From positions 413,969 to 437,792 of the forward strand of contig NW_005434598.1 of the NCBI RefSeq assembly GCF_000315625.1: a DNA stretch of 23,824 nucleotides, given 5' to 3'. The notes below the pieces were generated by a model. The model was not told where the DNA came from and ran no database searches. It saw only the letters and a list, made by a program, of their open reading frames with translations. The position numbers and the translations under genes are program-made. The stretch is from Guillardia theta CCMP2712 (lineage: Eukaryota > Cryptophyceae > Pyrenomonadales > Geminigeraceae). This document shows, piece after piece, positions 9,369 to 20,410 of the stretch. How positions within the stretch are numbered: the stretch's first letter is position 1; each line of letters begins with the position of its first letter.

Positions 9369-11557
9369 ATGGTTGAGAGGAGGAATGTAAGTTGAGGGAG
9401 GTGAGGATTGAGTTTGTTGTTCTGCTTTCAGATCAAGGAGATGGTGCAGGTTGCATTAGAAGGAGCCTGGAGGTGATGTGCTGGTGGTGAAGGTCTATCA
9501 TAATCCTTTTGGCTCACCAGATTCTAGAGGCCCTGAACCGATGCATTCCTCGCAGAGGTCAGCAGAGGAGGTGCCAGTTCCGGCTTCGAGTGCGAGTATC
9601 GGACTGAGATGATTGCCCCTGAGCCTCTTCTCATCCTTTCTGCAGGGAAACCCGCATGGATAGAGGAGTATCCCCGTGTGCTGGAGAAGGTACTTCGTGC
9701 CTGTTGCTGCCCTGGTCTCAAGGAGAGAGCAGATGGGGGGGATGATGAAGTCCTGGGCGGACGAGCGCGAGCGTCTCGTGCAGCAGCTGGAGCAGACGCA
9801 AGCATACTGCTCAAGCCTCGCATTCCAGGTGAGCTGAGCATGCCGAGATCACCTTTTGCCTGCTGCCTTGGTTGATGACGAGGGACAACAGGTGAAGAGC
9901 TTGCAAGAGGAAAACCGACAGCTGGTGTCAGCGCTTGCGATCAAGGACCAGGAGAGAGGAAGAGGCTCCCACACTCCCGTGAGACACGAGAGCATGGGCT
10001 CAGAGCGAGTCAGTCAACGTGGGGGGCACTCAGACGAGGAGCATGAGGACGACGACAGCATCAAGATCATGTCTCAGAGCAGTGAAATGAGAGGCCGCTG
10101 GGGCCCTCCGGTAATGCTGGAGCCGAACTTGAAGTTTGGACAGCTGGAGGAGGAAGGGGAGGAGGAGGAGGCGAGTCACGTCTCGGCCATGAGGGATGGA
10201 CCCAACGGAGAGACAGCACCGGCTGAAGGAGAGCAGCCGACTTCCAACCCGAGCGTTTGGGTTGCTGTGTGGAAGAGCCCAAGACAAGGGTGAGAGGAGG
10301 AAGGGAGCTGTGAGATGTCGAGGGGGAGGGAAAAGAAAGCAGGAGGGGAAAGGGAGGGCGAGAAAGGGGTAGGGGGATGGGAGGGGAAGGGGGAGATTCT
10401 TGAGCATGACTGTGCTGCAGGATGCAGATCCATGGCATCGACACGACCGTGTCTAGCCAGGTGGCGACAGTCTGCTGGGACGGCAGCTGCGATGTCTTTG
10501 AGCTGGAGCCGCACGCGAGAGGCTTCATGAGGTCATGGAAGCAACCAGCTCGTCCTTCTTCCGGTCTCTATGCCGTCAGCTTCGGTGACCTTCGTCGCTG
10601 CTTGAAGCTCATTTGACGTGCTGCCAGGGCTGAAAGGGGAGAAGCGCATCCTCGCAACCGCCTGCATGGATTCTCTGTGCCACTTACTGTCCGGAGAGGA
10701 CGGCAGGTTATTGCAGTCGTTGAAGGGACACACGGGAGAGGTGAACTCGCTCAACTTTCAACGAGACGTTTCGGGGGGCCTGACGAACCGGCTTGTCTCC
10801 GGGTCTGACGACATGACCTGTGTGGTCTGGGACGTGGAAAGAGGTTCTCCTTCTCTACTTCCTTCTCTGCTCGTTTCTCTACTTCCTTCTCTGCTCGTTT
10901 TTAACCTCCCCTCATCATGTTTTCATGTTTCCTCCCTCCGCCCTCATGATGCCCTGCCTATCCTATGCTTTGACTCCTTGCCCGCCTGACTTTCTCATCG
11001 CTTCTCCCTGAGCCTGCCACAGGTCTTCCCGTGCAGACGCTGGCAGGGGAGCATGAGGAAGCAGTTTACGGCGTGAAGTTCCACAAGCAGGACGCTTGCT
11101 TGGTCGCCTCCGTCGCCTTCGACCGGATGGGCTTCCTGTGGGACTTGCGGCAGAAGTCAGCGGCGCTTCGTCTGGAGGGGCATCGGGATGACGTCATCGG
11201 CCTTGACTTCTCCCCCTGCGGTAAATTCCTGGCAACAGGCAGCGACGACTCCACGTGCCGCCTGTGGGACCTGAGGCGGACTTTCACGACAGTGGACGAG
11301 CTGCAGCATGCCATGGAAGTGAAGCGCATCGCCTGGTCGCCATGCGGCAGGTGGCTGGCGGCTGGCTCGTCTGACTGCACTGCGTACGTTTGGAACACGG
11401 AGAGAATGCCGTGCACCCTAGAGGGAAAGCTCGAGGGTCACACGGCTCAGGTTGCTCTCTCCTTGATCTCTGGCACATCCTGACACTCCAGCAGATCTTC
11501 GACGTTGCTTGGCTGCCCAGCAGTCTTGGCTGGGCCTCACTAGTGACCGCAAGGTGA
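9369..11557 (+). CDS. Coiled-coil plus WD40-repeat protein
   Basis: Proposed exons are 9369-9386, 9432-9449, 9521-9557, 9646-9689, 9733-9828, 9892-10289, 10421-10584, 10628-10843, 11023-11450 and 11495-11557. The introns are 45, 71, 88, 43, 63, 131, 43, 179 and 44 nt, with phases matching throughout, giving about 493 aa. Residues 1-90 form an amphipathic coiled coil (IKEMVQILEAL ... QLEQTQAY ... LQEENRQLVSAL). An acidic, disordered linker follows to about residue 205. At least six WD40 blades come next, with typical signatures such as SGSDDMTCVVWD, GHRDDVIGLDFSPCG, ATGSDDSTCRLWD and AAGSSDCTAYVW. The last blade starts after the 44-nt intron (IFDVAWLP) and then runs into a stop. A different acceptor at 11523 and an extra exon at 11585-11650 would give another ending. 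WD40 propellers are protein-interaction platforms; the specific complex cannot be named. The 6-codon first exon is plausible but the start is uncertain. Confidence 0.75.
10851..10898. repeat. 24-bp tandem duplication in a WD40-gene intron
   Basis: TTCTCTACTTCCTTCTCTGC followed by TCGT is present twice in a row, forming part of the pyrimidine-rich 179-nt intron (10844-11022). Confidence 0.9.
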
Positions 11558-11747
11558 TCCTCTCCTCCTCCTCCTCCACTTAAGGGTGACCTCTTTGTCA
11601 GTCATGACCATCACTGGATCGCCTGGGGCCCATCGCTCGACGATGTTTAAAAGCGAGAATTTACTACTCCTCCACCACTGTACGAGCTCTCCTCTCGTTT
11701 ACACAATCTACAAGACAACACGGAAAGAAGGAGAGGAACGAGAGTGT

Positions 11748-13096
11748 TCACTTGTCCTTGGCGATGCTGTCGATCTTGTTGAGGATAGCTGAGAGCTGCT
11801 GGTCCGTCGAGGTTTTCAGCTGCCTCAACTTGCTGAGGTAGTTGCTGCCCCAACATCAGCTGCACAGGTCGCGGCTCCTAACTCACCTGTGCTTCGTCTT
11901 GGACGGTCCTTTGATGTGCTTCACCTTATCAGCGAGCGAAGAAATCGCGTCACTGGCACGGGGATGAGCAAGGGCAGGAAGGGCATGTCAGACACAAGAC
12001 CTGGTGGAAGAGGCGAGAGAGACGAGCCCGTTCTTGATCTGCTTCAGCTGAGACTGTCACGATAATGAGTACATCTCTTCCACCCTCTCAGGTTTGTCAC
12101 CGCTGTCTTGGTCTTGTACTCGTCCTCCTCGTTCTCGTATGTTCCCGGAGCGGCCACGTTCATCACCTTGGAAGCGAGCTTCGCTTGCTCGAGCTTTGCC
12201 TGAAGCAGCTTGATTCGCCAGTTGGCGAGGTTCAGAGCATGTTGCGCTGCGTCCTCTGACGCCCACTCAGGCTGCCCCCCGCTGACCACATGGTCTCCTT
12301 GCCACACCGTCGGGGCCTGGAATGTGTTCATCCCTGCCCCGGAATAGTAGGGGGCCCCGTAAGGAGCCCCGTAGTAGGAGGGAAGGTAGACGGAAGGAGC
12401 TGCCATGGCTGCTACTCCACCGCCTGGGACCATGCAAGGACCAGACACAACGACCCTGAGAGGACGTCACAAGTTGCTCGAACTAATGTTCAGACAGAGA
12501 TGTTAAGATGGAGAGAATGAAGAGGATGATCCGAAACAGGATTGAGATGAAAAGGATTCAAGTGGAGTAAGCAGAAACAGATAGCAGGAAAGGCAGCGAC
12601 TTTTATTTGTGTGTGTGGAATTGGTGTTAGCATTAATGAGAATGAATTTGTGGAGGAGATGGTGGTTATAAACATGAAGTTGTGGAGGATTCAAAGAACA
12701 TCAAGATCGCATGTCGCACTTACCCTCCGCATCCAGCAAGGGAAGGAGCTGAGCCAGAGCTCATGGACGGATACCTGAAGAGATCCATCCGACATCAATA
12801 CGAACATGTTGATTTGAAATTGAATGACTCACTGGAAATTTCTTGCAGGCGCACTCGTTGGCGCTCCATAGTAGCTAGGGAAACTAGAGGTAGAAACAGC
12901 CACCTGAAGGCAGATATCACTCATCGATCATCAACGCTTGCGCTTCTCTCGCACAAGAAGAGCATGTCGCACAAGGAAGAAGAGCATCACTCACATCTGA
13001 CAGCACTGTCGCTCTTCGACTTCCTCCTCTCACGGTCAGAAGCCCCAGCATCGCGACGGCCAACGCCGACGCCGCCAGAAACTTTAACCCTACCAT
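11748..13096 (-). CDS. Small secreted protein with YYGAP motifs and C-terminal helices
   Basis: Seven exons in reading order are 13096-12995, 12903-12833, 12774-12724, 12455-12101, 12053-12001, 11952-11887 and 11844-11748. The introns are 91, 58, 268, 47, 48 and 42 nt and all phases match, giving about 264 aa. The N-terminus (MVGLKFLAASALAVAMLGLL) is a signal peptide or anchor, followed by TVRGGSRR. Residues about 40-115 are rich in Ser, Pro, Gly and Tyr. PSYYGAP occurs in exon 2 (FPSYYGAPTSAP) and again in exon 4 (LPSYYGAPYGAPYYSGAG); this recurrence across an intron supports the joining. The C-terminal half is helical (NWRIKLLQAKLEQAKLASKV; YLSKLRQLKTSTDQQLSAIL) and ends in AKDK. I recognise no family. 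A secreted, cell-surface or plastid-associated structural role is possible but is inference. The gene is convergent with the WD40 gene and divergent from the TPR-RCC1 gene. Confidence 0.7.
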
Positions 13097-13402
13097 GCCG
13101 CCTTCGAAGAGCCGTGCCACCCCCACCCACCTTTGATACCTTCATGACCCCACCCTTGTCTAGGATCAGCATACCCCCCACATTACCCTGTTACTACCCC
13201 TCTAATTTCGGGGTACATTGTCCCCCACCAGGGACCACCACCCCCACCATCAGGCACTCCCATCGTGGGGTGGTCTTTGTCATGATTCTGGTTACCACCC
13301 TACCCATTGTTTGTAGTCAAAACTTGGTAGCTCCTAGGGGTACTTTCGAAACTCTGGTCTACCATCATCCAGCTCAAGTTCTGAAATGTAGGCAATGGTC
13401 GC
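13097..13402. other. C-rich divergent intergenic region
   Basis: This lies between the start of the YYGAP protein gene (minus) and the TPR-RCC1 gene (plus), so it should contain both promoters. From about 13115 the plus strand is rich in CCACC, ACCCC and TACCC motifs, and a GTGGGGTGG block occurs at 13266-13274. No TATA box or clear regulatory site is recognisable. Confidence 0.4.
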
Positions 13403-16400
13403 ATGACGCAGGGAAGACGCAATGTAGCTCATGTTGATGCCCCTGCTCCTGCTCCTCTATGCTCCGCTTCTTCACTTCCCGGTTCATGGTCGTCTTGTCT
13501 CACTGAGCTCCATCACGACACATTCTCTTGCCTTCATCACGGCATCCTCGCCTGCCTGCTTCTTGTCTCTACTTTCCTCCTGTACTCCCTGCGTTCCAAC
13601 CCTTGCAGACGGTCAAAGGTTGGCTGCAAACTGCGGTCGGCATTGACTATCCTATGCCTCTTCCGGCCGCACGTTGCTGCTTGTGGGCTCAATGCGCTAG
13701 TCAGGCTCACCGTCATTCTCCCAACGTTGAGAGCGGCGCATGCAGAGCGAGGGAAGGGCTTGCGCTTGACGGAGATTGTGGGAGGAAGTAACGATGGGCT
13801 TAAGAGGCGAAAGCAGGCGAAGTTGGGCGTGAGGGAACTAACGAGCATGAAGGAGGCATGTCGAAGTGCACAGGGAGGGAAGGCGTGTACCGCAGTCGCA
13901 TGGCTGAAGCAACACATCGATCAACACCCGAATGCAGTCGACGCTCTGAACAACTTGGGGGTGATCTACTCATCGGTCAGGGAAGGAGCGTTATGGATGA
14001 AGGCACAGCACTTCTTCGAACGAGCGCTGGCAGTTGACGCGTCCAGCCCTGCTGTCCTCTACAACTACGCGCTCTTGCACGGCATGATGCCGCACAATCA
14101 TCCGCACAACATGAAGTGCAAGGCCAGGCAGCTTCTCGCCTCCGTCAGACGTCTCATGCCAACCTCGATTCACGTGAAGCGAAATGAAGTAAGGTGGGTC
14201 GACGCCGGGAGCACTTTTGATCCCCGCGGGTGGGACCAGGAGGATGAGCAGAGGCGGTTGAAGGTCTTGGAGCAAGGAGGCCTTGTGCTGCTGGTGATGA
14301 CTCGCCAGAGGATCTGCGGTAGAGGCAGGGCAAGTACTGACGTCAGTAACTCAATCTTCCTAGCAGCTGATCTTAGCTAATCCATATCGCAGGTGCCAGC
14401 TGTCGGGTCGGATCAGGTTGAGCTGGTAGAAGCTTGGTCTCGTGCTCTTGACTTGAGTCTTCGAGAAGCCTCGCTGCTGCTCCTCTCGTCCGAGGAGTTC
14501 GCGGGTCTCATCACTGACCGTCGCAGATCAGCAGCGATCGCAAGGGAGCCCCTCGCTGAGGTTGTGCAGGGCGAGCCAGAGATTTCCCTCCTCTCTCCGC
14601 GTTGCCTCCGGGATCATGTCAACTGTTCCGTCAATTTCGCAACGTCAGAGGAGGTGAAGACCTGCAGCTCGACTGCGAGTGAGCTGAAGCTCCGGCTGTC
14701 TACCGCCCTCTCCGTTTCCCCTCATCGCCTCCTCCTCGAGTGCCTCGCCTGTGCCCGCATGAACCTGAGAGATGGCGACTGCATCCTCTCGGGCGAGCAC
14801 CTTCCTTGCTCCTCGACTCCCCAGCTCGATCCGTCCTGCTCTGCCCTCGGTCAAGACATTGTTGATGAGTTTCGTTGCATCTCCAGAGGCCTTCGCGTCC
14901 ACGTGCTCAAGCAGGTAACAGGCGTCCTCGCGTGGGGAAAGGTGCCTGGAGGAGCGAGGAGCGAGAAGCAAGACAGACTCATCCCTCGGGTCCTCAATGC
15001 GCTGTCGATGTCTGTTGGTGCCTTCCCCGAGGACCTCTTCTTTCCTTCCCGCGTCGTGTCTCTCCTCTCTGCCGGTGATTCGCATGTGCTCGCGGTCGCA
15101 GGTGACAGATTGTGGGGCTGGGGAGCGAATCGTCACCATGAGGCGCATCCCAGCACCAGGACCAGTCTCCGCATGCCAACCGCCTGGGGGGAGGAGACGC
15201 GTCTGCCGGCCTCATGGAAGAACCTCTTTGATGCCTGCGACTTCCTGTCTGCGTCACATCCAGCTGGGGTGAAGCAGGTCATCGCTGGGGGCGAGCACAG
15301 CCTCTTGCTCTTCAGCAACGGCTCCGTCCTCGCGTGGGGAAGCAATTCCGACGGTCAACTAGGGCTGCCCCCCTCCTGCTCCGATGCTGCTGGGCACCTC
15401 TTGCAAGGGCTGCCTGCCATCGTGTCGGTCGCTGCCGGGCATCGTCACTCGCTCGCTCTCACTGCTGACGGGTCGGTGTACGCGTGGGGAGCCAACGTGC
15501 CCGGGCAGCTGGGAGACGGGTCCCTAGAGTCCACCTGGAGGCCCACCTGCGTGCTCAGCTCCCGAGGAAGTGAGCGAGTCGTGCGCGTTGCGGCAGGGCG
15601 GGCGCACAGCATGGCGCTGCTGAGCAACGGGACGGTGATGGCCTGGGGATGGGATGCTTTCGGGCAGCTGGGCCAGGAGGAGCCGCAAGGCGCTGCTCTA
15701 CGACCTCGTGCTGTCGCGCTGCCGCAGGGAGTTCGAGTCTGCCAGATCGCAGCTGGAGGCGTGCACTCGCTGGCGTTGGACGAGAAGGGGCAGGTGTGGG
15801 GATGGGGAGGAAACGGCTGCGGGCAGGTGGGGGAGGGGAGGGTCTCCTACAGCTCTCGACCGGTGGTGGTGCTGGAGGAGGCGAGCAGCATCGCAGCTGG
15901 AGCTTCTCATTCTCTCGCGGTTGCTCGAGGAGGGCTCTATGGATGGGGCAGCAACGCAAACGGAGAGCTGGGGGATGGTACGCGAGAGTCTCGCCCCTCC
16001 CCCACCCGCTCCTCTCTCTCCGACGTCCGCGTCCTCGACGTCACAGCAGGTCGTTGTTGCTCCTTCGCGCGAGTTTCTCCAGCAGCGAAGGAAGAGTCAT
16101 CGGTAGCACCCGCTTGGGCTTTTCCTCCCCGAGACAACAACAACGCAACGATCCTCCTCGCGCAACTCCATCCGAACAAGCGCTGCTCGCGCGTCCTGGC
16201 CATGCATGACCTCTCGTGTGTTGCTGCTGTGGCGATAGGAAGCGACGACGATGCAAGGAGATGCGTTGTCACTTCCTCGAGAAAGCCGCTGCGCATGTTT
16301 GCTCAGCTGGCGTACGGCAGGGGGCGGGACAAGGGTTCGAGCTTCTACCTCAAGTCTCACGAGCGCGGCGGCTGCCTGGTCAACGAGCGGCTGGCGACTC

Positions 16401-16642
16401 GAGGCAGCTGGACCAGAGTCGAGGAGGGTGACGAGCTGCGCGTCGGCCACAACATGACGCATAGCGGCATCTTCCGCTTCACCTTGAAGTCACTGGAGGG
16501 CCCGCGCAACGTCACCGTCCTGCCGGCTCGGGGCGAGTCACTTGATGACTGGCAAATGATTCAGCATGATGCGGCTAATGCCGCAATCACCGTCACTGGC
16601 GCGGCCCCCGGCCTGTCCGACCGTCACCGTCGGTCACAATGA
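13403..16642 (+). CDS. TPR and RCC1-repeat fusion protein
   Basis: The best model has one 51-nt intron (14342-14392) joining a TPR-like exon to an RCC1 exon (14393-16642), giving about 1062 aa. An alternative 81-nt intron (14319-14399) also keeps frame. The 5' end is uncertain: the in-frame ATG at 13403 gives a hydrophobic segment (GILACLLLVSTFLLYSL), whereas a Leu-rich start at 13431 in another frame would need extra introns. The TPR part (VDALNNLGVIYSSV ... AQHFFERALAVDASSPAVLYNYALLHG) is a good one-to-two-repeat match. The RCC1 part has about six or seven blades with the consensus HSLAL...G.V.AWG.N..GQLG, for example HSLALTADGSVYAWGANVPG and HSLAVARGGLYGWGSNANGE. RCC1 propellers serve as nucleotide-exchange or general interaction domains; nothing shows a Ran-GEF role. 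A beta-rich C-terminal region (SFYLKSHERGG...) follows. The last 30 or so residues are encoded within repeat-like GC-rich sequence. Confidence 0.75.
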
Positions 16643-16970
16643 TTGAGTACGGTAGCTGATCGTGACTACTAGGATGATAACTGAGAGTCACTGTGTTTTG
16701 AGCGGCGGCACGTACATGGCAAAGCCTGTGGCCCATACAGCTGAGCCTAATCAATAATATCATCCGATTCAATCACTCCGCGGCCCTTGACTGAGTGATC
16801 AGACAAGCCGGTGAGCAGCAAAACTCCGAATGATCATGGCCGCAGTTGACTCGGCCCGGCCCGGCGGCCCCCGCCGGGCCGAGTCCGACCGATCGGACAG
16901 TCACTGGGCGCCGCGTGACCCCGTGACCGAGATAACTAAAGTCGCGATGATGGTTGCGGTGCTGACCAGC
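16560..16970. repeat. GC-rich palindromic zone, left copy
   Basis: The region mixes GTCACCGTC, GGCCCGGC and related short palindromic words with an AGTCACTG core at 16686-16693 and 16899-16906. It contains the long hairpin at 16848-16885. Similar word content, core sequence and GC-rich inverted repeats recur at 20411-20760 on the other side of the Patched-like gene. It overlaps the last codons of the TPR-RCC1 gene. No open reading frame for a transposase is present. Confidence 0.55.
16848..16885. repeat. Perfect 13-bp inverted repeat (hairpin)
   Basis: GACTCGGCCCGGC at 16848-16860 is matched exactly by its reverse complement GCCGGGCCGAGTC at 16873-16885, with a 12-base C-rich loop. It would form a very stable hairpin in single-stranded DNA or RNA. 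Confidence 0.95.
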
Positions 16971-17296
16971 TAAAACACTAATAGCCGAAAAGCCTCTAGC
17001 TAGAGTCAAAGGATGGAACAAGAGTTTTTTCAGTAAAGTTAGGTCTCTGACTCCGAAATATCGCTTGTTTAATTGGAATATACAGATAAAATTCCAAATA
17101 CGCTTCAAATTTTCAAGGTTACACAAAGTAAATCAGGATGTCTATGACCGCTTTTTTTTAGAGAGACTAGTGAAAGTATCACTTAATTTTGGAAGACAGC
17201 AAGAGAGTGTAACGTGCTCGGATTGCTGTCTTTTTCTTCTGCTACCTCCACGATCCTGGTCTTGGCGCAGTCAGGTCGCGTGTGTCAACAAGCTTG
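16971..17296. other. AT-richer leader upstream of the Patched-like gene
   Basis: Composition switches from the GC-rich palindromic zone to AT-rich sequence with poly-T runs (17023-17029, 17151-17158), then a pyrimidine-rich stretch at 17227-17255. It probably holds the promoter and 5' untranslated region. No gene is seen. Confidence 0.4.
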
Positions 17297-20200
17297 ATGC
17301 CCTGCCTTGATCGCTTCAGCGTCGCAGCGGCCACCATCGAGTCAAGACTGGCTGATGGCTTCGGATACGTCGGCATGTGCGTAGGAAGCTACCCGTTCCG
17401 ATCCATCTTGCTCGCTCTTGTCATGTGCGCTTCGCTTGTTCCTGGGATTACCATGATCAAGTCTGAAAGTGCAGCACAGAAGTTGTATGCCCCTGCCCGA
17501 TGGAACAGAGCAAGGGATGAGAGAGAGTTGTATAGTGCTATTTTCGGCAACCAAGACATTGAAAAGCGCACTAGGTGAGAGTAGGGAATCATGGAATTTT
17601 GCGAGATTCTGATATGTTTTACAGCTCTCTGCTGGCCTATACCAGCAATGATGCACAGAACCTTCTTGATGCAGAAGTTATCAATAGCTTGAGAAGTATC
17701 CATGAAGGCATTATCAAGATGGAATCGGTGATTGCCACTGGTGATAAGAAGATTTCTTTTACCTTCAAAGATATTTGCAAACGATCAGGCAGTATAGGCT
17801 ACGAGAGCAACTGTTCTTTTATCGGAGTTGTAGACCTGAGCCAAGAGGAGATCAAACGAATTCCCGCAAGCTTTTACAACAACCCTAGATTTGGATACAT
17901 CCCAGTGGCCACGTTTCTGGGGGGCCGTGTGGAATCAGAAAACTCTTTTGTCAAGTCAGCAGCTGGTTTGTTGCTCCAGTACTCGATAGCGGAAACGACA
18001 GACAAGTCGATGATGGCTAGGTGGGAAGAAGACTTTCTCAAGCATGTCCAAACTGTCGCCAAGGAGCAAGGGCCATCATTACCTTTCAAGCTGGCATACG
18101 AGATTGAAAAGTCAGAGGAAGAGGAACTCTCGAAGAGCACAAGCAGCGACATCAAGTTGCTCATTGTTTCGTTTGTTGCGGTGATGGCCTTTACTTTCAT
18201 CGTCATGCATTCTTTCATGGACAAGGTGGCATCGAAAGCATTCTTGAGTTTTGCTGCTTGCGGGGCGATTGGCATGGCGATTGGCAGCTCGTTTGGTCTG
18301 ATGGGGTATAGTCAAGTGAAATTCAATCCTGTCGTTGCCTTCGTTACTTTCTTGCTCTTGGGTCTCGGAGTCGACGACTCCTTTGTGATGGTGCAGGCAT
18401 ATCACTACACTGCAGAGAAGTTGAGCAAGGACGCTACAGTGAAACAACGGATGGAGCTCGCCTTCAGGACCGCTGGAGTCTCGATGTTCTTCACTTCCCT
18501 CACCGACTTCCTCGCCTTCGCCGTGGGCGCAACCAGCAACTTCCTAGCAGTGCAAGGGTTCTGCGCGTATGCAGCAGCTGGTGTGGCGTTCATGTTCGTG
18601 TATCAGCTGCTCTTCGTCGGAGCCTTAATGGCTCTTGACTCGCACAGAGAGTACTCGCAGGTAGCATGGTATTGGTCCGTCGTCGGGAGGGGATACCTCT
18701 GGCCCAACTTGTACAAGAGCGACGAGACTCCGAGCAACACCAACTACGTGACAGCCGACGGGCATTGCCGCTCCCAGCCAGAGACTGAGCTCCTAAAGAG
18801 AGTCGCAAGAGCGTATGGCCGCATGCTTCTTGAACCGGTTGTTTCCGCCTCTATCTTGATCCTTTTCGCCGGGTACCTCGCCGTTGCCGTTTACGGAGCT
18901 GCCAATGTTGGCACTGGACTTGACGTCCGTGACCTGGCAGCATCTGACTCGTACTGGACGATCTTCATCTCAGAAAGGTTCAGACTCTTCAACGACTATG
19001 GCCCTCTCTACCTGATCGCCTTTCCTTCTGCTGTGACCGACATGTCGTTGCCTGGAGAGCGGGTGAAGTTCCTCGAGACTGCGAAGAAGATAGAAGAGGA
19101 CGCGTGCTTCACGCCAGTGCCTCAGGGTGTTTGGTTGAGGGACTTCCAAGAGTTTGTGAGGAAGGGAGGAGGAGACGAAACGCTTCAAGGGGACGCGTTC
19201 TACTCGTCTCTTAGCACATGGCTTCAAGGGAACGGGAAGGACTACCTCAAAGACATGATCGTTGAGCTCAAGGACGGCAAGGTTTCTTCCATCAAGGCAT
19301 TTCGTATCAAGGTCAGGCAGATTCCCGGCACCACAACGAGCGGGGACAAGGTCGGTGTGCCCTGCATGAAGAAAGTCAGAAAAATCTTGGACGAGGCATT
19401 TCCTCCCAACAAGGATGTAAGGCCGCTCACCATCAATGATAGAGACTCGTTGGTGTTTTGGGAAGGATCAGCTATCATTGTCGAGCAGACAGTGTTGAAC
19501 CTTATCTATGCGGTGAGCCAAAGCGAGATGCATTATAATGTCTCGGATGACGTTGAGAGTACAGGCTGCAGCTTGTTTTGTCGTGACGGTCATCATCATC
19601 CCGCACCCGGTGACTTCACGTGACAGCAAGCCTCTCGTCGCTCTGACACATGCACCAGGTTCTTTGCTTCCTCGCTATGATCGTCGTGGGGATGATCCTG
19701 GTGGGCCCTGCTAGAGGAGCGTTGCTGATAGAGCCATGACATTCAAGGATGACCGCCAGGTGGGACGCTGGCGAGCATGTCTCTGGTGTCAAATATGAGG
19801 ATTGAAACCATCTCCATGATCGATCTCGTAAGCCTCTCGTGTTTGCCTGCTGCCTTGTGAGCGCATCCCAGGTGTTGGGCATCGGCTTCTCCATCGATAA
19901 CGTCGCTCACTACGTGCATGCCTTCATGAGCAGTCAGGCTGTGGTGCACAGCGAGGACGGGCGGGTGCTGAGCTTGGCGACGAGGAAGGCGAAGGTAGGA
20001 GAGGTGGCAAGAGGACCAGCTGACGAGGAGCTCAGGCGATCGATGCGTTAGAACGAATAGGTCTCCCCATCCTCGCGGGAGACATCTCGACCATGATTGC
20101 CCTCCTGGCTCTTCTCGGTTCAAAGAGCAGAATCTTCTTCTCCTTCTTCTGCGTAACAAGTTCTCCTCCGCGTGCTCGTCCTCTGACAGCCGGTTGGCAG

Positions 20201-20410
20201 ATCCTCTTTGCGGTGCTGCTGCTGGGATGTCTCCATGCGGTGGTTCTCCTCCCTGTCGTTCTCGGATACTTCGGGCCCTTGATCGTTTTGCACGAGGCCC
20301 CTCAGGCTGGCCAAGACGATCCCGTGGGAGCTCTTGATGAGAAGGACGAGCAGCTCCCCAGCAACTTCAACGTAGCAGTGGTGACAGTGAACGGTAGTAG
20401 CAGCCAATGA
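17297..20410 (+). CDS. Patched-like RND-superfamily membrane protein with sterol-sensing domain
   Basis: Proposed exons are 17297-17574, 17625-19512, 19565-19609, 19659-19704, 19760-19827, 19872-19994, 20036-20152 and 20201-20410. The introns are 50, 52, 49, 55, 44, 41 and 48 nt, giving about 924 aa, the usual size for Patched-domain proteins. TM1 lies near residue 40 (SILLALVMCASLVPGI), followed by KLYAPARWNRARDE, typical of the family. A first large loop leads to the sterol-sensing-type bundle starting IKLLIVSFVAVMAFTFIV, with the hallmark GLGVDDSF (from 339). A second loop follows, then the C-terminal bundle: AAACFVVTVIIIPHP, FLAMIVVGMIL, GIGFSIDNVAHYVHAFM (778-794), RIGLPILAGDISTMIA and the last TM ending HAVVLLPVVLGYFGP. 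The paired Asp residues in TM4 and TM10 of RND transporters appear as VDD and SIDN, so proton- or ion-coupled export of a lipid or sterol is plausible. The 19704 boundary needs a GC-AG intron or another solution. Confidence 0.88.

Noticed and set aside
12682-13437. 251-residue plus-strand open frame
   Set aside because: It is antisense to three frame-consistent exons of the YYGAP protein and then runs through C-rich spacer. It has no domain character.
15555-16462. Long frames antisense to or shifted within the RCC1 exon
   Set aside because: They are shadows of a GC-rich repetitive coding exon with a clear RCC1 consensus.
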